Shown here: positions 11,376 through 21,042 of the stretch, piece by piece
How the letters are laid out: each line of letters begins with the position of its first letter
Numbering within the stretch: position 1 is the stretch's first letter
Assembly (NCBI GenBank): GCA_029204225.1
Contig: CM055103.1
Coordinates: 53,363,538-53,427,537 of the forward strand
Origin: Diphasiastrum complanatum
Lineage: Eukaryota > Streptophyta > Lycopodiopsida > Lycopodiales > Lycopodiaceae
Length of the DNA: 64,000 bases
Reading direction: 5' to 3'
Position numbers and translations under genes: made by a program
The notes under the pieces: model-generated
Database searches by the model: none
Told to the model about the DNA's origin: nothing
The model's input: the letters and a program-made list of their open reading frames with translations, nothing else

Positions 11376-12155
11376 TGTGATCTCCTAAGGTGTGTAGATG
11401 CACCAAGATCAAGACTAGATTGAGATTCAAGATCTATCTTTGATTCTATGGCAAAAACACACTACTACATGCATTCAATCACTTCCAACTCTCACTCACA
11501 CATGTAGGAAGTGTTCCAAAAGTATTCTAAGTAAAAACAAGCTGCTCTCCTCAGGTAGAAAGAGAAAAACCATCATGAGCTCTCGGGTAGAGAGAGAAAG
11601 CTAGAAATTCAATGACACTCAAAATCCACTCAATCTCAAAATCAATTAGATCCAAAATGAGGAGTACAATGATACTTATAGATTCATGAGCTACCACTAT
11701 GCTTAACTATGATTGGATCACACTTTGCCACCTCTTAATCCTATTGGACCATTGATCCATGCACCTCTAAATTCTATTGGACTATATTCAAGCACACCTC
11801 AATTTTCTATTGGACCTCACAAGGTTCCACCTCTAAATCCTATTGGACCTCTTAAGCTTCATCAAACAAAAGCATGACACTTTTCTACACTCTAATTGGC
11901 ACAAGTTTGGCTCTATTTTGGCTCAATAGTGGCATTACAAGTGGAAATGGATAATTTGCCATCTATGCCAAATTTGACCCTATCAACATCCTACACCTAA
12001 ATGCTTGACTATGAAATTCTATGAGACCCCTATATCAAACATTTTGATTTACTCTACAATTCTCCACACGTGGGAACATCCTCCACACATGTGAGATTCA
12101 CTTACAAACTTCTATCATAAAAAATACCAAGCTAGATTTTTGCCAATTTCTCACA
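11376..12155 (-). repeat. Probable LTR, 780 bp
   Basis: It starts TGTGATCTCCTAAGG and ends CTCACA, followed on the plus strand by CTCCTC, the complement of a short purine tract. Ends and composition resemble the copia B LTR (TGTGAAAAATACAGATCC ... TTTTCACA) without being the same family. There is no second copy in the window. Confidence 0.45.
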
Positions 12156-12406
12156 CTCCTCAAAAAATAGCTTGGAAAGGTACTAGATCACTTGAGAAGT
12201 TTGTAAATCTTTTTGAGTGGATCCTTTGGTATGCATAAGAAGTGAAGATCAGCCAAGGGATCCATCATAGCAGCACCCTCATCATATCCATGATAAGATC
12301 TCTTTGGTAGAGATCTCTTGCCAATGCCTTTGAAGAGTGCTCCACCAATATGCCACTATTATCATAGGCTTCCTCCATGCTTGATGATGATCTTTGCCGA
12401 GCCACT

Positions 12407-12502
12407 GTGCACGAGAGTCTTTCGTAGAGTATCTCAAGGACACATTTTCGTATTGTGCATGAGAGTCTTCCGTAGAGTATCTCAAAGACACATTTTCATT
12501 CA
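12407..12502. repeat. Tandem duplication, 48 bp x 2
   Basis: Units 12407-12454 and 12455-12502 start GTGCACGAGAGTCTT and GTGCATGAGAGTCTT and differ at a few sites. The unit is a multiple of three, and on the minus strand both copies read as ENVSLRYSTEDS-like peptide within a 73-codon frame. Confidence 0.8.
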
Positions 12503-13577
12503 TCTATCCATCTTCAAATCACCTTGTACAGAGTTAGGATCTTTGAGTATACTGTAGCTTTTAGAAATCCATGTCATGTCAGAGTTGATTCTTGTCTTTA
12601 ATAGAGATATTCACCTTCAAGTCAACTACAGCAAGATCGAAACAAATTAAGTTAAAATTTGTTCAATCTTTAGTCCAGTCGCATGTTCTACATGTTTCAA
12701 TTGCATATTCCAAACGTTGATCCAACCTTGAGCATGTAAGTTATAGATAACAACATCCCCACCAACAGATTTTTTTTGGGGGAGAGAGTGGATCTACTTG
12801 GATCCACTACGAGCAGTTACATTGCCAACAATAACATCAGCAAGGTCAACAGCCAAGGTCACAAAACCAAAGACGATAACGACAAGGCTAAGAAAGCAGA
12901 TAGGCAATCCAAAGAGACACAATCAGAAGAAGTACCCCAGTCATGATGAAGATCCTTTAGAAAAGAGAAGCACAAGTATTGGGAAATCGGTCTCCTTCTT
13001 CAACTAGCTCTCTTGCCACAACATCTGCTCATGTTTCCATACCATCACCAAGCCATCCATCCAAATCTGTTCCTACCAACAATGTGCTGATGAGTCCATT
13101 CCCTTGAAGACTGGTAACCAAGATTTGTGCAACCTATCAGGAGAGAGCATCGAGAAGACTGGAACTTTAACTGAGAAAAAAACTGTGGAAATGCCTAGAA
13201 GCAAAATGGAGGATACAGAACTCCCAGAAGCTAGTACCTGCCAAGAAACCCAAGATGAAATCGTCAATGGCAGATATAAGTGATTAAAAAAAATGACACG
13301 CGGGATGCACTCAGGCATGCAATTTGTGAAGCTGCTGGGAACTCTCCGTTTTTGAGAATGTCAACCACTTGCAACAATAAGACATTTTGGTTTCATTGCG
13401 TTAGATTGCGGAAAGCAATTTTTGGTAAAGACTGGCAGCAATAAGCACTTGGTTTTACGCAAGCGAACGAGGATCTACGCTTTTCCAAGTAACGACTGAA
13501 GATGCCAATGCGGAAGCAGAGTGACATCATTCAATATGGGCTGCAGTGGGTCCTGCAACACATTAGGGATGGGATGA
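12503..13577. other. Unassigned sequence upstream of X LTR copy 2
   Basis: There is a purine stretch at 12775-12790 and basic or Ser/Lys-rich short frames (12798-13007 plus strand), but no recognisable domain. It probably represents decayed internal sequence of the X element, since it ends at the purine-rich GGGATGGGATGA just before the LTR start. Confidence 0.35.
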
Positions 13578-13816
13578 TGTTGGTTGATTATGATGAATCT
13601 CCAAGATACTTGACCAGAGATAACCAAGAGCACCTCTCACCCTGAGGAGGTCTCTGAGAAGACGAGACGAACGAAGACTGAGAGCCGGGTATGAGAGCTG
13701 AGGAATACTAGTTAGTACTGTCAAGTAGAAACCGTGTAAGCCTCATGGTGAATCTCGAAAGATGGAGTGACCATGTAGGAACTAGTTCACTAAGGCAAAG
13801 TAATAAATGCAAGTAG
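13578..13816 (+). repeat. LTR of family X, copy 2, left part
   Basis: It is collinear with 9028-9262 of copy 1, beginning TGTTGGTTGATTATG. It is interrupted by copia B, and the last five bases (AGTAG) are duplicated on the far side of the insertion. Confidence 0.75.
13812..13816. repeat. Target-site duplication of copia B, left
   Basis: AGTAG immediately precedes the LTR start TGTGAAAAAT and is repeated at 20248-20252 directly after the other LTR end TTTTCACA. Confidence 0.95.
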
Positions 13817-14471
13817 TGTGAAAAATACAGATCCTAAGTGGATCTAAACTCCAAGATCATTGGCTTGAATGCTTGCACTCCAAACTACATAAGCTAGGAA
13901 TTGGCAACACATTCTATGCTACCTAGAATGCAAAGAACTTGATCAAAAAGCATTTATCACAAATGGAAACTTCCATAAACATCAAGTGCGGCCCAAAATA
14001 GCATTATACAGTCCATAATACATCAGCCTACCACTTTTGGAAAGCACCTAAGATCATACACAATAGCTTGAAGACAATACACACAACAATGCTCTCAATG
14101 GAGGAAGAAACAATGACAATGATCTATTGATCTCAATGAAGCATACAAAAGGTTTCTCCAACCTGTTCTCCACGACTTCCCTACTATTTATGGATGAGGA
14201 AGATGACTCTCTCTCCTCTCTCTAGAAGGTACTTGACCCTAGATATTCCCTATATAGAAAAAATAGCTAAAAATGGCTTATATGACCAAAATACATCAAA
14301 ATGGTCTCATTTTGAAGGGTATGAAGTTTGACACTTCATCATACTGAAAAAATACAGTAAATAAAAACATTGTGGCCTGGTTCACACGTGTGAAACTCCA
14401 GAACCAAAACTATTTACAATTTTAGCCAATTTAGGCCTCAAACTAGCTAGGAAATGTTGACAATTTTCACA
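13817..14471 (-). repeat. 3' LTR of copia B, 655 bp
   Basis: TG...CA ends. It is nearly identical to 19593-20247. Its first bases (minus strand) contain the stop codon of the polyprotein. Confidence 0.96.
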
Positions 14472-17400
14472 CTCCCTCTTCAACATTGGATGCTAGTTTC
14501 AACATAGTCTTTGAGCACATTCCAAGATTAGATCTATGCATTAAATATAGGTCCTTTCCCAATGGTTTGGTGAAGATATCAGCCACACACTCCTTTGAAG
14601 AGACATGTTGAAGCTCCACCTCTTTGGCAATGACTTGATCTCTCACAAAATGGTGAGCAATCTCAATGTGCTTGCTCCTTGCATGAAAAACAGGATTGCT
14701 TGCCAAGCTTTGGGCTGAAAGGTTATCACAAAGTATGATTGGAGTCTTCTCTGGTTCCAGCAAGTGAAGATCCAATAACATCCTCTTGATCCAAAGAATC
14801 TCCTTGGTGCATGTTGTTAATGCCTTGTACTCGGCTTCGGTGGAAGATAGAGAGATAGTTGGTTGCTTCTTTGATAGCCATGAGACCACTCCATCTCCAA
14901 GATAGATTGCAAAGGCACTTGTTGACTTCCTATCCATTTGATCACCTGCAAAATCTGAATCTGAAAATCCACAAAGGTTAGGTGTAGTACCTCCATACAA
15001 GATGCCAAAATCTCTAGATCCCGAGATGTATCTAAGTACTCTCTTTCCTAGCTTCCAATGAGCCTCACTAGGATCTTGCATAAATTGACTTAGTTTACCA
15101 ACCACAAAGCTTAGATCAGGTCTTGTGATGGTTAACCATATAAGAGATCCTATTAGCTTTCTATAGAGAGTAATGTCCTTGAAGGATCTTTCATTACTTC
15201 TTGTAGTTAGCTTTACATTTGATTCCATAGGAGTAGAAACAACTTTACAATCTTCCATATGAAACCTTTTTAGAATAGAGTTAACATACTTTTCTTGACA
15301 TATGAATGTAGATTTAGAAGTTCTAATAATCTCTATTCCTAAGATATAATGAAGTTTACCAAGATCTTGAATTTCAAACTCTCTTTTGAGTGCCATCTTG
15401 ATTTCATCTATATCTAGATTGTTACCACCACTTAAGATAATGTCATCAACATAGATCAAAAGTAAAGTGATATCATTTTCATTCAATCTAAAGTAGAGAG
15501 AATGATCATACTCACTCATAACAAAGTTTTGAGAAAGTAAGAAGGAATTGAGCTTAGCATACCAACTCCTTGGTGCTTGCTTTAGCCCATACAAACTCTT
15601 TTGGAGATAGCACACATGATTAGGCTCATCATGTGAAACATAGCCCTCGGGTTGCTCCATGTAAATATCTTCTTCAAGATCACCATTCAAGAAGGCATTA
15701 GTAACATCCATTTGCCACATATCCCAATCATAAAGAGTTGCAAGAGAGATTAGGATTCGAATAGTTACCATCTTTGCCACGGGTGCAAAGGTCTCATCAT
15801 AGTCAATACCATATTCTTGAGCATACCCCTTTGCCACCAACCTTGCCTTGTACTTGTTGATTGATCCATCTTGATTTGTCTTGATCTTGAAGATCCACTT
15901 ACAACCAATTGCCTTCTTGTCCTTTGGAAGCTTTACCAACCTCCATGTGTTGCTTTTGATGAGTGCTTGATGCTCATGATCCATGGCTTGGATCCATTCC
16001 TTCTTTTGAATTGCTTCACCTACACAAGTTGGTTCATCAAAAGAGGTAAGAAAAGCAAAGTTAGAGTTGTCCACCACTTGCTTTCCTTTTTCATCATAGG
16101 TTAGCCTTGATGGCTTAGCCCTTTGCCTTTGAGTCTTCCTTGAAGTTTGCTTTGGAGTGGCATCTCCATCTTCATCCAAGACATCTTGCACATCATGATG
16201 ATTAGTAGGCACATCAACATCAACATCAACAACATTGGAAACATTCTCTTCATGAAAGATGACATCCCTACTTATGACAACTTTCTTTGTAGAAGGAATG
16301 TACACTTTGTAAGCCTTGCTTACTTCACTATAGCCAACAAACACACCCTTCTTTGATGAAGGATCTTCTTTAGTTCTATCATCAAGTGTGATATTGACAA
16401 AACATGTACATCCAAAGATCCTACAATGCTTGACACTCGGCCTTCTACCATAAAGAACCTCATGAGGAGTTTTACCATCCAAGGAAGCACTTGTCCATCT
16501 ATTACATAGATAGTTAGCACATGCTAAAGCTTCCCCCCAAAAAGACTTAGCAAGATTAGCATGTAGTCTCATTGCCTTGGCACATTCACAAAGGGTTCTA
16601 TTCTTCCTCTCGGCCACTCCATTCTGTTGTGGAGTCCTAGGACTAGACATCTCCCTCTTAATCCCATGTGCTATACAAAAGTCTTTGAACCTATTTGAGG
16701 TGTATTCCCCTCCATTATCAGATCTTAAGCATTTGATCTTTGTATTGAATTGGTTTTCCATTTCATTCTTGAACTTGACAAATGCAGCAAACACTTCATC
16801 CTTACTTTTAAGAAGATAGATCCAAGTATACCTACTAAAGTCATCAATGAAAGTTGCATACATTTTTGCCCCACCATTGCTAGTTGTACTAGAAGAATGA
16901 ATATCAGAATGCACAAGTTGAAAAGCTTCTTTAGATCTAGAAGTAGATCTAGAATAAGCAAGTCTATGAGATTTGGACAAGGCACAATGTTCACAAACAC
17001 TATTGTTTGCAACAAGACTTTTAGGGAGACCAAGAACAAGCTCTTTCTTTGCCATTACCTCCAAAGATTTGAAGTTGGGATGGCCCAACCTCTTGTGCCA
17101 AACTTCTTGGTTTGTCAATTGCTCCCTAGCCATACATCCTTCATGATTAGAGATCACACATGCATCAAGCTTGAAAAGTTTACCATGCCTCCTACCTTGA
17201 GCAATCAAGGATCCACATTTACTTATCAAACATGCATCTCCAATGAACTCCACATCAAGTCCTTTGTCAATCATTTGACTTACACTAAGCAAATTCTTAG
17301 TGATTGAAGGAATGTACAAAACATTTTCAAGATTTGCTTTCCTATTTGTTGAAAGGGAAATAGGAATAGTGCCTATGCCTTTGATGTCACATTGACCATC

Positions 17401-17847
17401 ATTTGCAGTGTAGATGATGTTACCTTCTCCCTCATAAGACAATAAGGATGTAAAGTATTCCTTATGTCTTGTCATGTGAGATGAGGCTCCACTATCAATC
17501 CACCAAGGATCATTATCATCTATGTTGGCTAACAAACTTGAAGTCATAACAAGTGATTCACATGTGTTATGTTCTTCCTCATCTATTGTAAGATTTCCTT
17601 GCCTCTCTCCTTGCTCTCTTTTCTTCTTATAACATTCATTTGCAAAATGACCTTTTATCCCACAATAAAAGCACTTGAACTTTGACTTATTGTTCTTAGT
17701 AGAAGAGGAAGAGGAAGAGTGATCATCATGATCAAAGTTACCACCTTTGGACCATTTCCCTTTGCCTTTACCTTTGCCCTTGAATTTGCCTTTTGTGAAG
17801 AAAGCCTCTTCACCTCCACCTTGCAAGGATGCACCATCAAGCTTTGA
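14467..17847 (-). CDS. Copia B pol frame: zinc knuckle, protease, integrase, RT, RNase H
   Basis: About 1,126 codons are open in frame with gag but separated from it by one TAA. Counting from the first codon after LDGAS (17826): Lys/Gly-rich linker, CCHC zinc knuckle (C52, C55, H60, C65), aspartic protease DSGA at 111-114, integrase HHCC region about 240-290, integrase catalytic D in SDIH, D in RSDNGGEY (about 367) and E in GVAERKNRT (about 405), RT starting at KKAIGCKWIFKIK, RT catalytic YVDD at about 792 (15442-15453), and RNase H DSDFAG (about 955) and SSTEAEY (about 994). No ATG occurs near the start of this frame, so it would depend on readthrough or on an intact gag-pol relative. The final Val and TGA lie across the polypurine tract/LTR junction. 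Confidence 0.93.
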   Translation of the reverse strand, partial: SKLDGASLQGGGEEAFFTKGKFKGKGKGKGKWSKGGNFDHDDHSSSSSSTKNNKSKFKCFYCGIKGHFANECYKKKREQGERQGNLTIDEEEHNTCESLVMTSSLLANIDDNDPWWIDSGASSHMTRHKEYFTSLLSYEGEGNIIYTANDGQCDIKGIGTIPISLSTNRKANLENVLYIPSITKNLLSVSQMIDKGLDVEFIGDACLISKCGSLIAQGRRHGKLFKLDACVISNHEGCMAREQLTNQEVWHKRLGHPNFKSLEVMAKKELVLGLPKSLVANNSVCEHCALSKSHRLAYSRSTSRSKEAFQLVHSDIHSSSTTSNGGAKMYATFIDDFSRYTWIYLLKSKDEVFAAFVKFKNEMENQFNTKIKCLRSDNGGEYTSNRFKDFCIAHGIKREMSSPRTPQQNGVAERKNRTLCECAKAMRLHANLAKSFWGEALACANYLCNRWTSASLDGKTPHEVLYGRRPSVKHCRIFGCTCFVNITLDDRTKEDPSSKKGVFVGYSEVSKAYKVYIPSTKKVVISRDVIFHEENVSNVVDVDVDVPTNHHDVQDVLDEDGDATPKQTSRKTQRQRAKPSRLTYDEKGKQVVDNSNFAFLTSFDEPTCVGEAIQKKEWIQAMDHEHQALIKSNTWRLVKLPKDKKAIGCKWIFKIKTNQDGSINKYKARLVAKGYAQEYGIDYDETFAPVAKMVTIRILISLATLYDWDMWQMDVTNAFLNGDLEEDIYMEQPEGYVSHDEPNHVCYLQKSLYGLKQAPRSWYAKLNSFLLSQNFVMSEYDHSLYFRLNENDITLLLIYVDDIILSGGNNLDIDEIKMALKREFEIQDLGKLHYILGIEIIRTSKSTFICQEKYVNSILKRFHMEDCKVVSTPMESNVKLTTRSNERSFKDITLYRKLIGSLIWLTITRPDLSFVVGKLSQFMQDPSEAHWKLGKRVLRYISGSRDFGILYGGTTPNLCGFSDSDFAGDQMDRKSTSAFAIYLGDGVVSWLSKKQPTISLSSTEAEYKALTTCTKEILWIKRMLLDLHLLEPEKTPIILCDNLSAQSLASNPVFHARSKHIEIAHHFVRDQVIAKEVELQHVSSKECVADIFTKPLGKDLYLMHRSNLGMCSKTMLKLASNVEEGV
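14472..14482 (-). other. Polypurine tract of copia B
   Basis: The minus strand reads TGAAGAGGGAG directly before the LTR start TGTGAAAATT. The same bases encode the last residues Glu-Glu-Gly of the polyprotein. Confidence 0.85.
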
Positions 17848-18420
17848 TTACAACCTATGTTCTTCAGCCAATAAGATTTCTTGCAAGTCAACCACACTTG
17901 GCAAGACTCTTTGAATGGCAAAACTTTGCACAAGGTTAGCATGTTCATTTAGCAAACCATTCAACATAACTTGGACTATTTCACCATCTTTTATGTTCTC
18001 ATCAATGCATGCTAAATCATCACTTAGGGACTTAACTCTCAAGATAAATGCATGAGCACTTTCACCCTCTCTTTGCCTACTAGAAAATATTTGTCTCCTT
18101 AGGGTCAATACCCTAGATGTGGACTTTGATTCAAAGAGCTTCTTTAAGGCATTCCATGCCTCACTTGCACTTTGACACTTTCCAACTTCCTTGAGAAGTT
18201 CATTTGTAACATTCATTTTAATGATATGAAGAGCCCTTTTGGCCTTCTTATCAAACCTTTGTTGCTCTTGAAGTGTGAGAGGTCTCTCTTCAATTTCTGC
18301 AACTATTTCCATGAGTTCATTCAACTCAAGTAAGGACTCCATCCTCACTTTCCAAGTAGAGTAGTTTGATGAACTCAACCTTTCACTAGACTCTAGCATG
18401 ATCCCACCATTGGAAGCCAT
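17848..18420 (-). CDS. Copia B gag
   Basis: A 190-codon frame starts MASNGGIMLESSERLSSSNY with the conserved gag Y-S-T-W-K-V-R-M block just after it, followed by helical gag core sequence (REGESAHAFILRVKSLSDDL) and ending LLAEEHRL then TAA (17848-17850). The next codons continue in the same frame into the zinc-knuckle region. Family role: assembly of virus-like particles around element RNA in the cytoplasm. Normally in this family gag and pol are one continuous frame, so the TAA splits off a gag lacking its nucleocapsid zinc knuckle. It fits a single CAA-to-TAA change, though I cannot see the parent copy. Confidence 0.9.
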   Translation of the reverse strand: MASNGGIMLESSERLSSSNYSTWKVRMESLLELNELMEIVAEIEERPLTLQEQQRFDKKAKRALHIIKMNVTNELLKEVGKCQSASEAWNALKKLFESKSTSRVLTLRRQIFSSRQREGESAHAFILRVKSLSDDLACIDENIKDGEIVQVMLNGLLNEHANLVQSFAIQRVLPSVVDLQEILLAEEHRL

Positions 18421-19580
18421 GATTCTAATGTTTCTTCAACTTTTAGGTTCTGTCCTAAAGCACTTAGCACTCACTTTTCTCTCAACAAATGATAGATAAA
18501 GAGATCTATGAAGATTTAGGACCCTAAAACACTTCTATCTTGAACCTAGATGGTTTCCAAGCATAGAAAGGAAGATTGAAACACATGCAACACTTTGCAC
18601 ACACTAAGAATGGATTACAAAATCAAACCAACCTGAACACACTCTTGCTTAAGCTCTCAAACTTTCCAGCAAGTGACCAAATCAAGTTATGGTGTGAAGA
18701 GTTACTTGCATTCTTAGAAAATACCCAAAACTAGGATGCCAAGATTACCTAGTAATGAACAAACTTGATCAACATATGATCAACACACTAAGATATTGAT
18801 TCAACCTGTAAAACCACATGTAAACCACACTTCTAAAAGTTTATAAACTCCAGCAAGTGATAAATACAAGATTTAGAGGTGAATGAATGAGCACACTTAG
18901 TGAATCACAAGACTAGCTTCACTATCTTGTCAAATCTTGGTGTTTAGATGTAGATCTAAGATCACTTCACATGAGAATGTTCCTCAACCTGTTAAGAACC
19001 TGAAAACACACTTGCATAATGGTTAACACCTTCCAGCAAATGCTCCAATCAAATTACATAAGGAGAGTTACTTACATGCTCAACAAAGTACACCAAAATT
19101 TATGCCAAAATTGATGACAATCTTTACAATATGCTCTTCACAATGGAGCTTACAATATGTTCACCCAAAAAAGGGGATCTTTCATCCAAATGGGAGCTTT
19201 GCTCAGCCTTTTGGAGAATTACAACTCACTCAAAAGAGCATTTGTCATCCACCTAAGGAGAAGTTTCATCCACTTAAGGAGAGTGTTCATCCAAGAATGG
19301 AGATTGTCAACAATAGGATTGAAAAGAACATTGTTAGTATTGAATATGCACAAGCCTCACAATCACAAATGATTAGGTGTTATGATCTGATCCAAAATAG
19401 TTTCTTTTCAGCCTCTGATCTTCAATAGACCTGAAATATGCTTTTGATCCACAAGTTCAACTCACAAAACAAAGGTTAGTAAGATTTGATCAACAAAGCA
19501 ATGCAAAATCATGCTAGAACTTGATCAAACATCCAAATATCACCAAAAATGGAATACTTACTGTAAATAGAAGCCAACCA
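18421..19580 (-). other. Untranslated leader of copia B with three imperfect repeats
   Basis: About 1.16 kb lies between primer site and gag ATG with no conserved coding. Three degenerate copies of a block beginning CAACCTG and containing CCAGCAAGTG/CCAGCAAATG start near 18627, 18803 and 18987 (spacing about 176 and 184). A plus-strand frame at 19102-19428 has no known domain and is judged accidental. Confidence 0.7.
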
Positions 19581-19592
19581 GCTCTGATACCA
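19581..19592 (-). other. Primer binding site of copia B
   Basis: Minus strand TGGTATCAGAGC immediately follows the LTR end CA. Twelve bases match the 3' end of initiator methionine tRNA. Confidence 0.92.
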
Positions 19593-20247
19593 TGTGAAAA
19601 ATACAGATCCTAAGTGGATCTAAACTCCAAGATCATTGGCTTGAATGCTTGCACTCCAAACTACATAAGCTAGGAATTGGCAACACATTCTATGCTACCT
19701 AGAATGCAAAGAACTTGATCAAAAAGCATTTATCACAAATGGAAACTTCCATAAACATCAAGTGCGGCCCAAAATAGCATTATACAGTCCATAATACATC
19801 AGCCTACCACTTTTGGAAAGCACCTAAGATCATACACAATAGCTTGAAGACAATACACACAACAATGCTCTCAATGGAGGAAGAAACAATGACAATGATC
19901 TATTGATCTCAATGAAGCATACAAAAGGTTTCTCCAACCTGTTCTCCACGACTTCCCTACTATTTATGGATGAGGAAGATGACTCTCTCTCCTCTCTCTA
20001 GAAGGTACTTGACCCTAGATATTCCCTATATAGGAAAAATAGCTAAAAATGGCTTATATGACCAAAATACATCAAAATGGTCTCATTTTGAAGGGTATGA
20101 AGTTTGACACTTCATCATACTGAAAAAATACAGTAAATAAAAACATTGTGGCCTGGTTCACACGTGTGAAACTCCAGAACCAAAACTATTTACAATTTTA
20201 GCCAATTTAGGCCTCAAACTGGCTAGGAAATGTTGACAATTTTCACA
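19593..20247 (-). repeat. 5' LTR of copia B, 655 bp
   Basis: It starts (minus) TGTGAAAATTGTC and ends TTTTTCACA before the primer site. It carries the element promoter. Confidence 0.96.
20026..20033 (-). promoter_or_regulatory. Predicted TATA box in copia B 5' LTR
   Basis: CTATATAG lies about 220 bases into the LTR on the transcribed strand and is present in both LTRs (14250-14257 in the other copy). Inference from position and sequence only. Confidence 0.5.
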
Positions 20248-20252
20248 AGTAG
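20248..20252. repeat. Target-site duplication of copia B, right
   Basis: AGTAG directly after the LTR end, identical to 13812-13816. Confidence 0.95.
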
Positions 20253-21030
20253 ACCCCTCTTAAAGAAAGTGGAGTGAGCCACCCTCTGATAGTGACCTCT
20301 AGTGGAGAGCATTATTTCACTTGTAATTTGTGAAATGTGGAAATGCCACTAGGATGCCACCCAAGGAGCTCTCTTGCTTATTTAAGAGACACCCTCTTTG
20401 AGAAGAAGAGCTTTTTGTGTAATGCATTTACTCCACGTCCAAATCAGAAGAGCCTTCACGATTTTTGGTGCATCCTTTGAGCTCCTTGATCATGCTTGTT
20501 TCTTGAGTGATGCATTCATGACCTTGCCCTTCCATCCTTTGTGTGTGGTTGTGGATAGTAGAGTGGATTAGTTTCTTGCTTTCCTAGAGTGGATTAGATT
20601 TCCTATTTTCTTGTGGATTAATGTAGGAATCAGCATTCAGGTAAACTAAATAGGCTGGATTTGCAATGTAAATCTTGCATATCTTCTTACAGTCTAGTTC
20701 TTGATGTTCTTGGGCTATCCAAGTATCAAGAAATGAGTGTTTCTTGATTCTTGGACTGTTAAAATGCTATTAGATTAGTTTCTTGTTTCAGTTATGTGGA
20801 TTAATGTATGATAGCTTAGTTTTAGTCGGTAAGGATTCAAACTCATTTTGCAACATTAGAGTAGGATTTCATGGCATTGCAACCATTCTTCACGCTGATT
20901 TCTTGGTTGAATATCTGACCTGCATGTTTGGTTTGAGCATGTGATTACAGTTCAAGAGTGACCTTCCTTTGGTGGCCTCTGACAGGCAGGACATTGCTAC
21001 ATTGATTAGCCGTCCCTTTCTACCTGATTC
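20253..21030 (+). repeat. LTR of family X, copy 2, right part
   Basis: It continues the X repeat after the copia B insertion and is collinear with copy 1 up to TGATTC (10026/21030). There similarity stops and Helitron-derived sequence begins. Confidence 0.75.
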
Positions 21031-21042
21031 AAAAGAATAAGA

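Larger units (their letters stand above)
13817..20247 (-). mobile_element. Copia LTR retrotransposon B, structurally complete and young
   Basis: The 6,431-bp element is on the minus strand: 5' LTR 19593-20247, primer site, long leader, gag, pol, polypurine tract, 3' LTR 13817-14471. Both LTRs are 655 bp, and by direct comparison differ at about two positions (A/G near 14254 versus 20034, and A/G near 14445 versus 20221). A 5-bp target duplication AGTAG flanks it. All pol domains are present in one frame, so the only visible coding defect is a TAA at 17848-17850. It sits inside an X LTR, showing that the X copy is older. Neighbouring copies D and E in this window are much more decayed. Confidence 0.97.

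Noticed and set aside
16725-17307. Open frames antisense or out of frame within copia B (for example 16750-17307 plus strand)
   Set aside because: They overlap the integrase coding region and have no independent motifs. They are shadows of the pol frame.
19102-19428. 108-codon plus-strand ORF with His/Pro-rich repeats in the copia B leader
   Set aside because: It is antisense to the element, has low complexity, arises from the leader sequence, and shows no family resemblance.
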